A DNA stretch of 64,000 nucleotides from an uncultured Clostridia bacterium (GTDB taxonomy: Bacteria; Bacillota; Clostridia; Oscillospirales; Ruminococcaceae). Location: NCBI GenBank assembly GCA_945829235.1, contig CALZUA010000005.1:62001-126000 (forward strand), written 5' to 3'. The first letter of the stretch is position 1. Every line of letters starts with the position of its first letter. A program made the position numbers and the translations under genes. Positions 16,687 to 26,354 of the stretch are shown here, in pieces. The notes beneath the pieces are model-generated. The model did no database searches and had not been told where the DNA came from. It saw nothing but the letters and a program-made list of their open reading frames with translations.

Positions 16687-17671
16687 GACGAATCTCAGCA
16701 TTTTTATCCCGCATTTGGGCTGCCCGCACCGCTGTTCGTTCTGCGACCAGAGGAGCATCTCGGGCACGAAAAAATCGCCTTCTCCCGAGGAAGTTTTTGT
16801 GCTTCTCGAGGAGCAGGCACCGCGGCTTTCCGAAAAGGGAATGACGGCGCAGATTGCGTTTTTCGGCGGCAGTTTTACGGCAATACCGCGCGATTATATG
16901 ACGGAGTTGTTGAGTGTCGCAAAGCGTGCTGTGGAGCGGTTTTCCGTGTACACGGGAATACGCTGTTCAACGCGCCCCGACTGTATAGACGAGAAAATTC
17001 TGGCAACGCTGAAAAGCTATGGAATGACCGCGATTGAGCTGGGCGCGCAGTCGATGAGCAACGAGGTTCTCGCGGCAAACGAGCGCGGGCACACTGCCGA
17101 AGATGTTGAAAAAGCGGCGCGGCTTATCCGCGAAAACGGCTTTGAGCTGGGGCTTCAGATGATAACGGGCTTGTACGGAGATACGCCCGAGAAATCGCTT
17201 TATACCGCGGAAAAATTCATCGAAATGCACCCCGATACCGTGAGGATTTACCCGACGGTTATCCTGAAAAACACGCGGCTCGGAGAGCTTTTCGAGAGCG
17301 GTGTTTACACGGGTTTTTCGTTTGAGGAAACCGTTGAGCTTTGTGCACAGCTTTTGCGGAAATTCGAGCAGAACGATATCCGGGTAATCCGAATGGGACT
17401 GCACGCAAGCAATGAGGTCGAGCGGGAAATGCTTGGCGGGGTGTATCACCCGAGTTTTCGGGAAATTGTCGAGAGCAGGCTTATGCTGAACGATTTGACG
17501 GAGCGCTTGAAACCGCTTACAGTGCGGGATTACACGGTTTTCACGGATAAGAAAAATCTCAGCAAACTGATAGGACAAAAGCGCGGAAATCTTGAAAAAT
17601 TGCGCGAAATGGGCTATAAGATAAAGGTTAAGGAAAAAGCGGGAGTTTATCTCGAAATTGAGGAAAGTTAA
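16679..17671 (+). CDS. Elp3-like radical SAM protein
   Basis: A 330-residue radical SAM enzyme with the 4Fe-4S motif CPHRCSFC near residues 15-22, FFGGSFTA as the SAM-binding glycine motif near 62, and GLQMITGLYGDT near 158. This is the Elp3/MiaB-NifB-like family often found between rnc and smc in Clostridia; it lacks the acetyltransferase domain of true Elp3. Substrate unknown. The TTG start overlaps the rnc stop, and the stop overlaps the smc ATG, so it is tightly coupled to both. Confidence 0.85.
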   Translation: MNKTNLSIFIPHLGCPHRCSFCDQRSISGTKKSPSPEEVFVLLEEQAPRLSEKGMTAQIAFFGGSFTAIPRDYMTELLSVAKRAVERFSVYTGIRCSTRPDCIDEKILATLKSYGMTAIELGAQSMSNEVLAANERGHTAEDVEKAARLIRENGFELGLQMITGLYGDTPEKSLYTAEKFIEMHPDTVRIYPTVILKNTRLGELFESGVYTGFSFEETVELCAQLLRKFEQNDIRVIRMGLHASNEVEREMLGGVYHPSFREIVESRLMLNDLTERLKPLTVRDYTVFTDKKNLSKLIGQKRGNLEKLREMGYKIKVKEKAGVYLEIEES

Positions 17672-20600
17672 TGTTTTTTAAAACGCTGACAATACAGGGC
17701 TTCAAGTCCTTTGCGGATAAAACTGTTTTGCAGTTTGACGCGAAAACCACGGCTGTCGTCGGGAGCAACGGCAACGGAAAAAGCAATATTTCCGACGCTC
17801 TGCGGTGGGTTATGGGTGAGCAGGGCGCGAAAACTCTGCGCGGTGAGAAGATGGAGGACGTTATCTTCCACGGCACAACCGAGCGTAAACCGATGGGTTT
17901 TGCGAAGGTTACGTTGCTTATCGACAACAGTGACCGCGCGCTCGGGATTGACGAAAACGAGGTTGAAATCTCGAGAAAGCTCTACCGTACCGGCGAGAGC
18001 GAGTACCTGATAAACGGCAGAAAATCACGCTTGAAGGACATTCAGGAGCTGTTGATGGGAACAGGCTTGGGGCGTGATGGTTATTCGATTGTCGGGCAGG
18101 GGCGCGTTGCCGAAATCGTTAACGCGCGCGGCTCGGAGCGCCGTGAAATCTTTGAGGAAGCGGCGGGAGTTTCGCTGTTTTTGCACAAAAAAGCCGACGC
18201 TGAAAAACAGCTTGCTCAAGCCGAGGAGAACATAACTCGTCAAAAGGACTTAATCCGCGTTGACGAGGAGCGCCTGCCGATACTCAAAAAGCAGTCGGAA
18301 AAGGCGGCTCTCGCAAGCGAGCTTATGGCGGAGAAAAAGGAGCTCGAAATCTCGGTTTCTGCGGCGCGGCTGAAGGAAAAGCGCGAGAGCTTGATTAAAA
18401 TTGATGACGATTTGTTGCTCAACAGAGCCGAATGTGACAACTTTGAGCGCGATATCGAGAACGCGAACAATGAAATCGAAAAGCTCGGTGACGACAAGCT
18501 TGCCGCAAGCGCACATTTGACGAGAATTCGCGATGGAATTCAGACCGCGAACGATGAGCTTTCCGAGATGAAATCGGAAATTTCGGTTGCCGAAAACGAC
18601 CTCAAGCACAACTCCAAGCACCGTGACGAGCTTACCGAACAGCTCAAAAAGGCTGAGAAGAACAGCCGTGTTTTTGACGAGCGAATTGAGGAAAAAAAGG
18701 CGCAGATTGAGCAAAAAAATGCTGAAGCTACCGATTTTGATGAGAAGATAAAAGCGTGTGAAAAGGAGCTTCGGGAGATTTCTGAGAGCACCAACGAGCG
18801 CAATGACGAATATTCGGCGCTTGAAGGCGAAATGGCGAAAGCGTATGGCAGAAGAACCGAGCTTTCGCTTATGAAAACGCAGTCCGAGAAATCTCGCGGT
18901 GAAGCTGAGGAGCAGAAAAACGAGTTTTTGAAAAGCGTTTCCGAGAGCGAAAAAACAATGAATGCTCATAAAACCGAGCTTTCCGAGGTTGAAAAGAAGC
19001 TTGCTGAAATCGAGAACGAAAAGCAGACTGCCACGAACAGGCTCAGCGGTATGGAGCGGCTTTCCGAGGGCAAAAAGAAGCGCCTTGACGAGGCGAGAGC
19101 GGCTCACGAGGAGGCGCAGAGAGCGCTTGGTGAAAAGCAACAGCGTCACAAGGTGCTTTCGGATATTGAGCGTAGCAAGGAAGGCTATTCGCGCGCGGTT
19201 AAAGAGGTTATGAGCGCGGGTGAACAAGGGCGGCTTGCCGGTATTCACGGAACGGTCGCGGACGTTGTGACGGTGCCGAAAAAGTACGTCACGGCGATTG
19301 AAACGGCGCTTGGTGCGGCGATGCAGAACATCATCGTGGACAACGAAGAAACGGCAACTCGTTGCATTCGTTTCCTCAAGGAAACAAACGCGGGCAGAAC
19401 CACGTTTTACCCGCTCACCTCGATGAAGGGAAGAACGCTCAACGAGCCGCGGCTGGCTTCGGAAGCGGGTTTTGAGGGGATTGCCTCGGAGCTTGTTTCG
19501 TGCGACAGCGAGTACGCGAATATCATAAATTATCTGCTTGGTCTGACAGCGATTGCCGATGATATCGACACGGCAACCGTTATCGGAAAAAAATACGGCT
19601 ATAAATTCAGGATTGTCACGCTTGACGGTCAGGTTGTCAACGCAGGCGGCTCGTTTACGGGCGGCTCGAGGGTTAACGGCTCGGGCATTATTTCGCGTAA
19701 ACAGGAGCTTGACGCGTTGCTTAAGGATATCGAAAGGTTGCGTGAAACCGAGAAAACGCGTGCCGAGGAATTTGAGCGTTATCGCGCGGAATACGCGAAA
19801 TTTTCGATTGAAGCCGAGGGAATGCAGGACAAAATCCGCGAGCTTGAACAGGACGAAATCCGACAGGGCGCGGAAAAATCCCGCCTCACAGGGCTTATCG
19901 ACCAACTCGTTTCACAAAACAAAACCGCTCAGCAGACGTTGAACCGTTTTGACGCAACGATTAAGCAACAGAGCAAAATTATTGAAAATGCGGAGAAAGA
20001 AATCGCCGAGCTTGACGAAAAAATCGAGGAGCTTGAGAAAAAGTACGCCGAACAGACGGGCGAGCGCACGGCGGCAGACAACAAGCTGAAAGAGCTTTAC
20101 GATGAGATAAACGCGCTCAATCTCAAAAAGGTTGCCGCACAAAAGGACGCGGACGCGCTCAGGGAGCAGATTAAGAGCATTGAGTACGACCGAAGAACGC
20201 TTCTCGAAAACAGCGGCGGATACAAGTCTGCGATGGAAAATCTCGATAATTCCGACCGCGAAATCCGTGAGAAAATCGAGCGTTTGAAGCGCGAAATTGA
20301 CAAATCGAACAGCAGTCTTTCCGAGCAAAACGATGAGATTGAGAGCGTGTTAAATCAAATCACCGAGCTTGACGGGAAAATCACCGAGCTTCGCCGCGAC
20401 ATCGACGAGGCGAACAAAAACAAGCAGAAATTTGCGATTGCGCTTGCGCGCTTGGAAGAGCAGCGCGGCACGCTTCAGAAGGAGTACGACAAGATTGTCG
20501 CGTTGCTGATGGATAGCTATGAGATGACGGTTTCTCAGGCTGAACAGGAGGCGAAAATTCCCGAAAATCTGCTGATGGCGGAGAACGATTTGAACGAGCT

Positions 20601-21252
20601 TAACAAGCGTATTTCCGCGCTCGGAATTGTAAATATGGCGTCAATCGAGGAGTACGAAACGGTGTCGAAGCGCTACGAGTTTCAGTCGGCTCAGCTTCGT
20701 GATATCGAGGACGCAAAACGCGGTCTGGAGAAGCTCATCGAGCAACTCACCTCGGACATCAAAACGCGTTTTCTTGCAAGCTTTGAGGACATCAACAAGC
20801 ATTTCAAGGAGATTTTCGTGCAGATTTTCGGTCCCGGTTCACACGCGGAGCTGGAGCTTACAAATCCCGAGGACTTGCTTAATTCGGGTATTGAGATTAA
20901 GGCGGCGCCGCCGGGAAAGGTTATCAAGAACCTGATTTCGCTTTCGGGCGGTGAGCAGACGATGGTTGCAATCACGATTTATTTCGCGATTTTGATGCAC
21001 CGTCCCACGCCGTTCTGTATGCTGGACGAGGTTGACGCGGCGCTTGACGACATAAACGTTGAGAAATACATACGCTACCTCAACCAGTTCAGCAAAAGCA
21101 CTCAGCTTATGGTTATCACCCACCGCCGCGGCACAATCGAGGGCTGCTCGGTGCTGTACGGCGTGTTTATGCAGGAAAAGGGCGTTTCGCGGCTGTTGCG
21201 GCAGGAGCTTTCCGAGGAGCTGTCGGACGAGTTGAACGAAATTATTGAATAA
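17671..21252 (+). CDS. smc: Chromosome segregation ATPase SMC
   Basis: 1193 residues in the classic five-part layout: N-terminal head with Walker A GSNGNGKSN (about 32-40), a long charged coiled coil (about 170-500), the hinge (about 510-670, IHGTVADVVTVPKKY), a second coil, and the C-terminal head with signature LSLSGGEQ-like ISLSGGEQTM and Walker B FCMLDEVDAALDD. The Walker A has Asn where Ser or Gly is more usual (GNGKS). Partner ScpA/ScpB are not in the window. Starts on ATG overlapping the upstream stop. Confidence 0.97.
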   Translation: MFFKTLTIQGFKSFADKTVLQFDAKTTAVVGSNGNGKSNISDALRWVMGEQGAKTLRGEKMEDVIFHGTTERKPMGFAKVTLLIDNSDRALGIDENEVEISRKLYRTGESEYLINGRKSRLKDIQELLMGTGLGRDGYSIVGQGRVAEIVNARGSERREIFEEAAGVSLFLHKKADAEKQLAQAEENITRQKDLIRVDEERLPILKKQSEKAALASELMAEKKELEISVSAARLKEKRESLIKIDDDLLLNRAECDNFERDIENANNEIEKLGDDKLAASAHLTRIRDGIQTANDELSEMKSEISVAENDLKHNSKHRDELTEQLKKAEKNSRVFDERIEEKKAQIEQKNAEATDFDEKIKACEKELREISESTNERNDEYSALEGEMAKAYGRRTELSLMKTQSEKSRGEAEEQKNEFLKSVSESEKTMNAHKTELSEVEKKLAEIENEKQTATNRLSGMERLSEGKKKRLDEARAAHEEAQRALGEKQQRHKVLSDIERSKEGYSRAVKEVMSAGEQGRLAGIHGTVADVVTVPKKYVTAIETALGAAMQNIIVDNEETATRCIRFLKETNAGRTTFYPLTSMKGRTLNEPRLASEAGFEGIASELVSCDSEYANIINYLLGLTAIADDIDTATVIGKKYGYKFRIVTLDGQVVNAGGSFTGGSRVNGSGIISRKQELDALLKDIERLRETEKTRAEEFERYRAEYAKFSIEAEGMQDKIRELEQDEIRQGAEKSRLTGLIDQLVSQNKTAQQTLNRFDATIKQQSKIIENAEKEIAELDEKIEELEKKYAEQTGERTAADNKLKELYDEINALNLKKVAAQKDADALREQIKSIEYDRRTLLENSGGYKSAMENLDNSDREIREKIERLKREIDKSNSSLSEQNDEIESVLNQITELDGKITELRRDIDEANKNKQKFAIALARLEEQRGTLQKEYDKIVALLMDSYEMTVSQAEQEAKIPENLLMAENDLNELNKRISALGIVNMASIEEYETVSKRYEFQSAQLRDIEDAKRGLEKLIEQLTSDIKTRFLASFEDINKHFKEIFVQIFGPGSHAELELTNPEDLLNSGIEIKAAPPGKVIKNLISLSGGEQTMVAITIYFAILMHRPTPFCMLDEVDAALDDINVEKYIRYLNQFSKSTQLMVITHRRGTIEGCSVLYGVFMQEKGVSRLLRQELSEELSDELNEIIE

Positions 21253-21261
21253 GAGGATTTT

Positions 21262-22326
21262 ATGGGATTATTTAACAGAAAGAAAAAGAACGAGGAAGCC
21301 GCAGAGCCTGTTAAGGAGCAACATTCTTCGCTTTTGGAGAAGCTTCAGGGCTTTGAGCCGATTTTCACCGACCACGAATCGGATATTCAGTTCCAAGAGG
21401 AATACGAGGCGCAACAGCGTGAGCTTGCCGCAAACAAGCTCCGCGAGGGCTTGAAGAAAACGCGCGAGGGCATTGCAAGCAAGGTTCAGCAGTTGCTCAA
21501 CTCGTTCACGAAAATTGACGAGGACTTTTTTGACGAGCTTGAGGAAACGCTTATTTTGTCGGATATCGGCGCGGAAACGAGCGCGGATATTTGCGACAAG
21601 TTGCGTGCCGAGGTGAAGAAAACGGGCACAACCGAGCCTGCCGATGTCAAGGAGATGCTCAAAAACATCATCTCGGAGATTTTGTCGGGTGACAACGAGC
21701 TGAAGCTGAACACAAAGCCGTCCGTGATAATGGTTATCGGCGTAAACGGCGCAGGAAAAACCACGACAATCGGCAAAATGGCGGCGAATTTCAAGAACGC
21801 GGGGAAAAAGGTTATCGTGGCGGCGGCGGATACGTTCAGAGCGGCGGCGATTGACCAGCTGAATATCTGGACAGACCGCGCGGGAGTTGAGATTATCAAG
21901 CACACCGAGGGCGCGGACCCCGCGGCTGTTGTGTTTGACGCACTTTCGGCGGCAAAGGCGCGCGGTGCGGATATCGTACTCTGCGATACCGCGGGGCGGC
22001 TTCACAACAAGAAAAATCTTATGGAGGAGCTGAAAAAAATTGCGCGAATTATCACGAGAGAGTGCCCCGATTGCAGTCTGGAAACGCTTCTCGTTCTTGA
22101 CGCAACGACCGGACAAAACGCGGTTAATCAGGCGCGCTTGTTCAACGAAACCGCTGATATCACGGGAATTGTGCTCACAAAGCTGGACGGCACGGCAAAG
22201 GGCGGAATTATTATTCCTATTAAAAATGAGCTTGGTTTGCCCGTAAAACTGGTCGGCGTAGGCGAAAAAATCGATGATTTGCAACCGTTTATTCCCGAGG
22301 AATATGTCAATACGCTATTTGAATGA
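21262..22326 (+). CDS. ftsY: Signal recognition particle receptor FtsY
   Basis: 354 residues with a charged N-terminal A domain (about 1-65), the helical N domain and the GTPase G domain: [15 protein letters not shown] (G1), [24 protein letters not shown] (G3) and [10 protein letters not shown] (G4). It receives SRP-ribosome complexes at the membrane. Follows smc by 9 bp. Confidence 0.97.
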   Translation: MGLFNRKKKNEEAAEPVKEQHSSLLEKLQGFEPIFTDHESDIQFQEEYEAQQRELAANKLREGLKKTREGIASKVQQLLNSFTKIDEDFFDELEETLILSDIGAETSADICDKLRAEVKKTGTTEPADVKEMLKNIISEILSGDNELKLNTKPSVIMVIGVNGAGKTTTIGKMAANFKNAGKKVIVAAADTFRAAAIDQLNIWTDRAGVEIIKHTEGADPAAVVFDALSAAKARGADIVLCDTAGRLHNKKNLMEELKKIARIITRECPDCSLETLLVLDATTGQNAVNQARLFNETADITGIVLTKLDGTAKGGIIIPIKNELGLPVKLVGVGEKIDDLQPFIPEEYVNTLFE

Positions 22327-22342
22327 TGACTTCAATTAGTGA

Positions 22343-22371
22343 TTGACAAACGCAAAATTTTGTGATATAAT
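22343..22371 (+). promoter_or_regulatory. SigA-type promoter ahead of rdgB
   Basis: TTGACA (22343-22348), 17-bp spacer, TATAAT (22366-22371), 38 bp before the rdgB start. Confidence 0.9.
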
Positions 22372-22409
22372 CATTTTAATCATAGGCTTTGACAACGAAA
22401 GGATTTTTT

Positions 22410-23045
22410 ATGAACACGAAAAATACATCAGACGAACACCCGCGAAGTAGGCTAATTATCGCGTCCAACAACAAGGGAAAGTTGCGCGAATTTGGAGAGC
22501 TTCTCGAACCGTTTGGTTTCGAGGTTGTATCGATGAGGGACGCGGGCTTCACGGACGAAATTGTCGAGGACGGCGATACCTTCGAGGAAAACGCGCACAT
22601 AAAGGCGAGAGCGGTTTTTGAGAAACTTGGAGAGCCTGTTATCGCGGACGACAGCGGGCTTGAGATTGATTTCCTTGACGGCGCGCCGGGCGTTTATTCG
22701 GCACGTTACGCGGGTGAAAATGCAACCGACAAGGAGCTTTGCGAGAAGGTTCTCGAGGAAATGCACGGCGTTCCCGAGGAGCTTCGGAAGGCGCGTTTTG
22801 TCTGCACGATTTACTTCATTTTCGCCGAGGACGATGAGTATTCCGTGCGCGGCGAGGTTGAAGGGTACATCGGTGACAAGCCTCTCGGCAAAAACGGTTT
22901 CGGCTACGACCCGATTTTTATGCTCGACGATGACGAGAGTATGGCGACAATTTCGGCTGATGAGAAGAACAAAATCAGTCATCGTGCCGACGCTTTCAGA
23001 AAGCTGTCGGAGATTTTAAAGGAGAAATTTGATGCTAAACAGTAA
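22410..23045 (+). CDS. rdgB: dITP/XTP pyrophosphatase
   Basis: 211 residues of the HAM1/RdgB family: LIIASNNKGKLREF at the N-terminus after a short extension, VIADDSGLEID near 78, and FGYDPIF near 168. It removes deaminated purine nucleoside triphosphates from the pool. ATG at 22410 follows GAAAGGA; the frame is open further upstream but has no better start. The gene overlaps yhbY by 14 bp. Confidence 0.94.
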   Translation: MNTKNTSDEHPRSRLIIASNNKGKLREFGELLEPFGFEVVSMRDAGFTDEIVEDGDTFEENAHIKARAVFEKLGEPVIADDSGLEIDFLDGAPGVYSARYAGENATDKELCEKVLEEMHGVPEELRKARFVCTIYFIFAEDDEYSVRGEVEGYIGDKPLGKNGFGYDPIFMLDDDESMATISADEKNKISHRADAFRKLSEILKEKFDAKQ

Positions 23046-23328
23046 ACAGCGCGCAAATCTGCGTGCTCAGGCAAGTGCGCTTGCCCCCGTGTTTTATGTG
23101 GGGAAATCTGGAATAACAGACGAGCTTGTAAACCAGCTTGAAAACGTGCTGAACGCGCGCGAGCTGATTAAAATAGGCGTTCAGGAGTCCTGCGATTATA
23201 CAGCGCGGGAGGCGGCAGACGAAATTGCGCCGAGGCTTGGAGCAGAGGTTGTGGCGGTTATCGGGCGGAAATTTGTGCTGTTCAGAGTGAGCAAGGACCC
23301 GAAGAAAAGGAAGATTAGCTTTGATTAA
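23032..23328 (+). CDS. yhbY: YhbY-type CRM-domain RNA-binding protein
   Basis: 98 residues forming a single CRM domain: LNSKQRANLRAQA, FYVGKSGIT with the GxxG-like loop, and AEVVAVIGRKFVLFR. The family associates with pre-50S ribosomes. GGAG at 23021-23024 sets the ATG at 23032. It sits between rdgB and nadD with overlaps on both sides. Confidence 0.92.
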   Translation: MLNSKQRANLRAQASALAPVFYVGKSGITDELVNQLENVLNARELIKIGVQESCDYTAREAADEIAPRLGAEVVAVIGRKFVLFRVSKDPKKRKISFD

Positions 23329-23914
23329 AACGGGAATTTTCGGCGGCGCGTTCAACCCGCCGCATAAAGGTCACATAAATCTTGCAAAAGAGGCTATCGA
23401 ACAGCTGAAACTGCGGAAATTGCTGATAATACCCACATTTGAAAGTCCTCACAAGGCAACAAAGCTCGCGCCGTTTGACGAGCGTGCGGAGATGTGCAGA
23501 AAGGCGTTTTCGGGGATTTCTGACAAGTGCGAGGTTGAAATCTGCGAAATCGAGCGGGAGCTTGGCGGCATAAGCTACACGATAAACACGCTTCGAGCGC
23601 TGAAAAAGCGTTACACGGACGCGAGATTTTTCCTGTTAATCGGTGGCGATATGCTGTTTTCGTTCACCGAGTGGTACAAATTTGAATCAATCCTCAAGGA
23701 ATGCGAGGTCTGCGCGGCGGCAAGAGGCGGCGACAATTTCTCGGAAATGCTGGAATATGCAACCGAGGTTGGAAGAATAAAGGTTCTTCCCACGAATGTT
23801 GTTGATATCAGCTCAACCGAAATCCGTGAAAAAATCCAGAAAGGCGAGGACGCGTCCGCGTGGATAACCGAGGACGTTCGCGGGTATATTGAAGAAAAGG
23901 GACTTTACAGATGA
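23321..23914 (+). CDS. nadD: Nicotinate-nucleotide adenylyltransferase
   Basis: 197 residues with the nucleotidyltransferase motif GIFGGAFNPPHKGH at the N-terminus and ISSTEIREKI near the C-terminus (the SSTxIR motif). It makes deamido-NAD from NaMN and ATP. The start is TTG at 23321, overlapping the yhbY stop; the family N-terminus begins exactly here. Confidence 0.95.
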   Translation: MIKTGIFGGAFNPPHKGHINLAKEAIEQLKLRKLLIIPTFESPHKATKLAPFDERAEMCRKAFSGISDKCEVEICEIERELGGISYTINTLRALKKRYTDARFFLLIGGDMLFSFTEWYKFESILKECEVCAAARGGDNFSEMLEYATEVGRIKVLPTNVVDISSTEIREKIQKGEDASAWITEDVRGYIEEKGLYR

Positions 23915-24471
23915 CGCATAAGGGAACGCGCGTTCTGGAAACGGAGCGGCTTATTCTCCGCAAAATTGAGATAACGGACGCGGAGTTTATGTACAAGAAC
24001 TGGTGCGCGGACAGCGAGGTTACGAAGTTTCTTATATGGAGTCCGCACAAAAATGCTGAGGAAAGCCGCGCGATTGCCGAGGAATGGGTGAAAAGATACG
24101 CGCGAGATGACTTTTATCAGTGGGCGATAGTTTTGAAGAGCAATTTCCCCGAGCCTGTCGGAACAATCGGCGCTATTAAGACGGATTTGGATACCGAGAG
24201 CGTGACAATTGGCTACTGCTTGTCAAGAAAACTCTGGCACAACGGTTATATGACGGAGGCGCTGGCGGCGGTTTTGGAGTACTTTTTCAAGAAAGTCGGC
24301 GTAAATCGTGCCGAAAGCTATCACGATGCAAGAAATCCGCATTCGGGCGCGGTTATGCGAAACTGCGGAATGAAATACGAGGGAACTCTGCGGCAGGCGG
24401 CAAAAAGCAACGCGGGTATCGGCGATATTTGTATGTACTCGCTGCTTGCCGAGGACATCGGACTTAGATAA
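23911..24471 (+). CDS. RimJ/RimL-type GNAT acetyltransferase
   Basis: 186 residues. LETERLILRKIEITDAEFMY is the usual beginning of this GNAT group; IGYCLSRKLWHNGYMTEAL (about 93-111) is the acetyl-CoA site, and the segment HDARNPHSGAVMRNCGM follows the family pattern. The acceptor substrate is unknown. Its ATG overlaps the nadD stop by four bases. Most relatives have nadD directly followed by yqeK, so this gene looks like an insertion into that operon. Confidence 0.85.
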   Translation: MTHKGTRVLETERLILRKIEITDAEFMYKNWCADSEVTKFLIWSPHKNAEESRAIAEEWVKRYARDDFYQWAIVLKSNFPEPVGTIGAIKTDLDTESVTIGYCLSRKLWHNGYMTEALAAVLEYFFKKVGVNRAESYHDARNPHSGAVMRNCGMKYEGTLRQAAKSNAGIGDICMYSLLAEDIGLR

Positions 24472-24491
24472 TTGAATAGAGGAACAAAAGT

Positions 24492-25085
24492 TTGAGCAGA
24501 TACGAAGAATTTGACGAATACGAAAGGCTGCTGGAAGCGCGTCTGTCGAAAAAGCGTTTCAAGCACAGTATGAACGTTGCCGAGGAGTGCTGGAAGCTCG
24601 CGGAGCGTTTTGGAGCGGACAAGAAGCGGTGCTATCTCGCAGGACTGCTCCACGATATAATGAAAGAGGATTTGCCCGACCGACAGAAGCAGTACACGCT
24701 TGAAAGCGGGCTAAACCCCGACCCTGCGGAAATCGCGTCAAAAGCGCTCTGGCACGGCGTTGCGGGCGGGTATTACGTCCGCGAAAAGCTTGGGATTGAC
24801 GATGATGAAATTATCGGCGCGATACGTTATCACACGGTTGGCTGCGCGCGAATGACGCTTCTCGAAAAAATAGTCTACCTCGGCGATATGATATCCGAAG
24901 AACGCGATTACAAGGGCGTTGAGAAGATGCGGGAATATTGCTACGATGATATCGATAAGGCAATGTCGATTGCGCTGATTTATCAGATACAGACCGTTGC
25001 GGGAAAATGCGCGCTGTTGCCCGTATCAACGTTTGAGGCGTACAATTACTACCTGAAATTCAACAAAAACAAGGAGAGCTTATGA
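24492..25085 (+). CDS. yqeK: YqeK-type HD-domain Ap4A hydrolase
   Basis: 197 residues of the HD superfamily: RFKHSMNVAEECWKLA (first His), AGLLHDIMKE (the HD pair) and AIRYHTVG. The YqeK group next to nadD and rsfS cleaves diadenosine tetraphosphate symmetrically to ADP. The TTG at 24492 follows AGAGGAA and gives the family N-terminus. Its stop overlaps the rsfS ATG by four bases. Confidence 0.9.
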   Translation: MSRYEEFDEYERLLEARLSKKRFKHSMNVAEECWKLAERFGADKKRCYLAGLLHDIMKEDLPDRQKQYTLESGLNPDPAEIASKALWHGVAGGYYVREKLGIDDDEIIGAIRYHTVGCARMTLLEKIVYLGDMISEERDYKGVEKMREYCYDDIDKAMSIALIYQIQTVAGKCALLPVSTFEAYNYYLKFNKNKESL

Positions 25086-25435
25086 AAGATATTGAAGAGT
25101 TGGAGATTGCCGTAAAGGCGCTTTCGAGCAAAAAAGCGGAAAAAATCACGGCGCTCAAGGTGAAGGATATAACGGTTCTCGCGAACTATTTCGTGATAGC
25201 GTCCGGCACTTCCTCAACGCAGGTAAAGGCGCTTGCGGACGAGGTTGAGTATCAGCTTGCGCAGAAGGGCGTGAAGCCGAAGGGAATTGACGGTTCTCCG
25301 AGCAACAACTGGATTGTGCTCGACTATATCGATGTGATTGTACACATTTTCCACGAGGAAGCGCGCGAGTTTTATCAGCTTGAACACCTCTGGGCTGACG
25401 GCGAGCCTGTCGATATCTCGGAGTGGGACAAGTAA
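25082..25435 (+). CDS. rsfS: Ribosomal silencing factor RsfS
   Basis: 117 residues, with ALSSKKAEKITALKVKDI, YFVIASGTSSTQVKALADEV and a final HLWADGEPVDIS-like end, all typical of the YbeB/RsfS/DUF143 family. It binds L14 and blocks 30S joining when nutrients are short. Last gene of the rdgB-yhbY-nadD-acetyltransferase-yqeK-rsfS run. Confidence 0.94.
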   Translation: MKDIEELEIAVKALSSKKAEKITALKVKDITVLANYFVIASGTSSTQVKALADEVEYQLAQKGVKPKGIDGSPSNNWIVLDYIDVIVHIFHEEAREFYQLEHLWADGEPVDISEWDK

Positions 25436-25527
25436 TCGGGAAATTGTCGCGTTTGCCGAAAAAGTTCTGTTGAATTTGTCTGATATTACCAAAAATCAAA
25501 AAAGATTGCGAATTTGATAAATATATC

Positions 25528-25556
25528 TTGACAAATCGGCGGGAATGATGTATAAT
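25528..25556 (+). promoter_or_regulatory. SigA-type promoter of rpsU
   Basis: TTGACA (25528-25533), 17-bp spacer, TATAAT (25551-25556), 64 bp before the rpsU start. Confidence 0.92.
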
Positions 25557-25619
25557 GTTAAAGTACTGTTATTATATGGAGTATAGCCTGTGCCGTTCGG
25601 CAAGGGGAGGGAAATATAG

Positions 25620-25793
25620 ATGGCGGAAATTCGTCTTGGCAAAAATGAATCGCTCGATACCGCGTTAAAGCGTTTCAAGCGTTCTTGCGCAAGGGACGGC
25701 GTTCTTGCTGAAGTTCGTAAAAGAGAGCATTACGAAAAGCCTTCGGTAAAACGTAAGAAGAAGTCCGAAGCTGCTCGCAAGCGTAAGTATTGA
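25620..25793 (+). CDS. rpsU: 30S ribosomal protein S21
   Basis: A 57-residue protein beginning [20 protein letters not shown] and ending in a run of basic residues ([14 protein letters not shown]), which is S21. The start has a strong GGGGAGGG site at 25604-25611. It has its own consensus promoter and a hairpin behind it, so it is a single-gene unit. Confidence 0.96.
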   Translation: MAEIRLGKNESLDTALKRFKRSCARDGVLAEVRKREHYEKPSVKRKKKSEAARKRKY

Positions 25794-25808
25794 TTTGAAC
25801 AAATGTTG

Positions 25809-25836
25809 AAGCGGGCATATTATGTCCGCTTTAATA
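25809..25836 (+). terminator. Hairpin after rpsU
   Basis: AAGCGGGCATA (25809-25819) pairs with TATGTCCGCTT (25821-25831), one G-U pair, then TAATACTTT. Stem good, T-run weak. Probably a partial terminator before yqeG. Confidence 0.5.
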
Positions 25837-25853
25837 CTTTCACAGGTGATTTA

Positions 25854-26354
25854 ATGCTGTTTAAACCGACGTTTCATTTGAAGAACGTTTTATCTATAAA
25901 TAAGGAGTTTCTCGAAAAAAACGGCGTGACGGCGCTGGTTCTCGATATGGACAACACGCTTTCGATGCACGGAAATCCATGTGCCGAGGCGGGCGTATCG
26001 GAGTGGCTTGATGAGATGCGCGCGCTTGGGATAAAGATGCGCGTCGTGTCCAACAACACCAACAAGCGCGTTGCTCCGCTTGCGGCAAAGCTCGGGCTTC
26101 CGTTCACGGCAAACGGCGCGAAACCGCTTACTTTCGGGATAACGCGCGCGATGAAAGCGATGAACGCGGAAAAATCCGAAACGCTTGTTGTCGGCGACCA
26201 GATTTTCACCGACATAATGGCGGGGAATTTAAAAGGTGTTCGGACGGTGCTTGTAGAGCCGTTTCACCTCGAAAATACCTGGACGTTCAAGCTGAAAAGG
26301 CGCTTGGAGAGCTTGGTTTTCAAGAGAGATTACAGTAATTTGGAGTTGAAGTGA
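25854..26354 (+). CDS. yqeG: YqeG family HAD IIIA-type phosphatase
   Basis: 166 residues with the HAD motif I VLDMDNTLS near residue 29 (nucleophile and acid Asp), motif II VVSNN and motif III-IV region ETLVVGDQIFTDIMAGN. YqeG proteins are conserved in Firmicutes; the physiological substrate is not settled. ATG at 25854 follows AGGTGA (25844-25849). The stop overlaps the next ATG by one base. Confidence 0.88.
   Translation: MLFKPTFHLKNVLSINKEFLEKNGVTALVLDMDNTLSMHGNPCAEAGVSEWLDEMRALGIKMRVVSNNTNKRVAPLAAKLGLPFTANGAKPLTFGITRAMKAMNAEKSETLVVGDQIFTDIMAGNLKGVRTVLVEPFHLENTWTFKLKRRLESLVFKRDYSNLELK

Noticed and set aside
18250-19905. Long antisense open frame (551 codons) opposite smc
   Set aside because: Shadow of the smc coding strand, caused by codon bias; no ribosome binding site or recognisable domain, and rich in Arg, Phe and Leu as such frames are.
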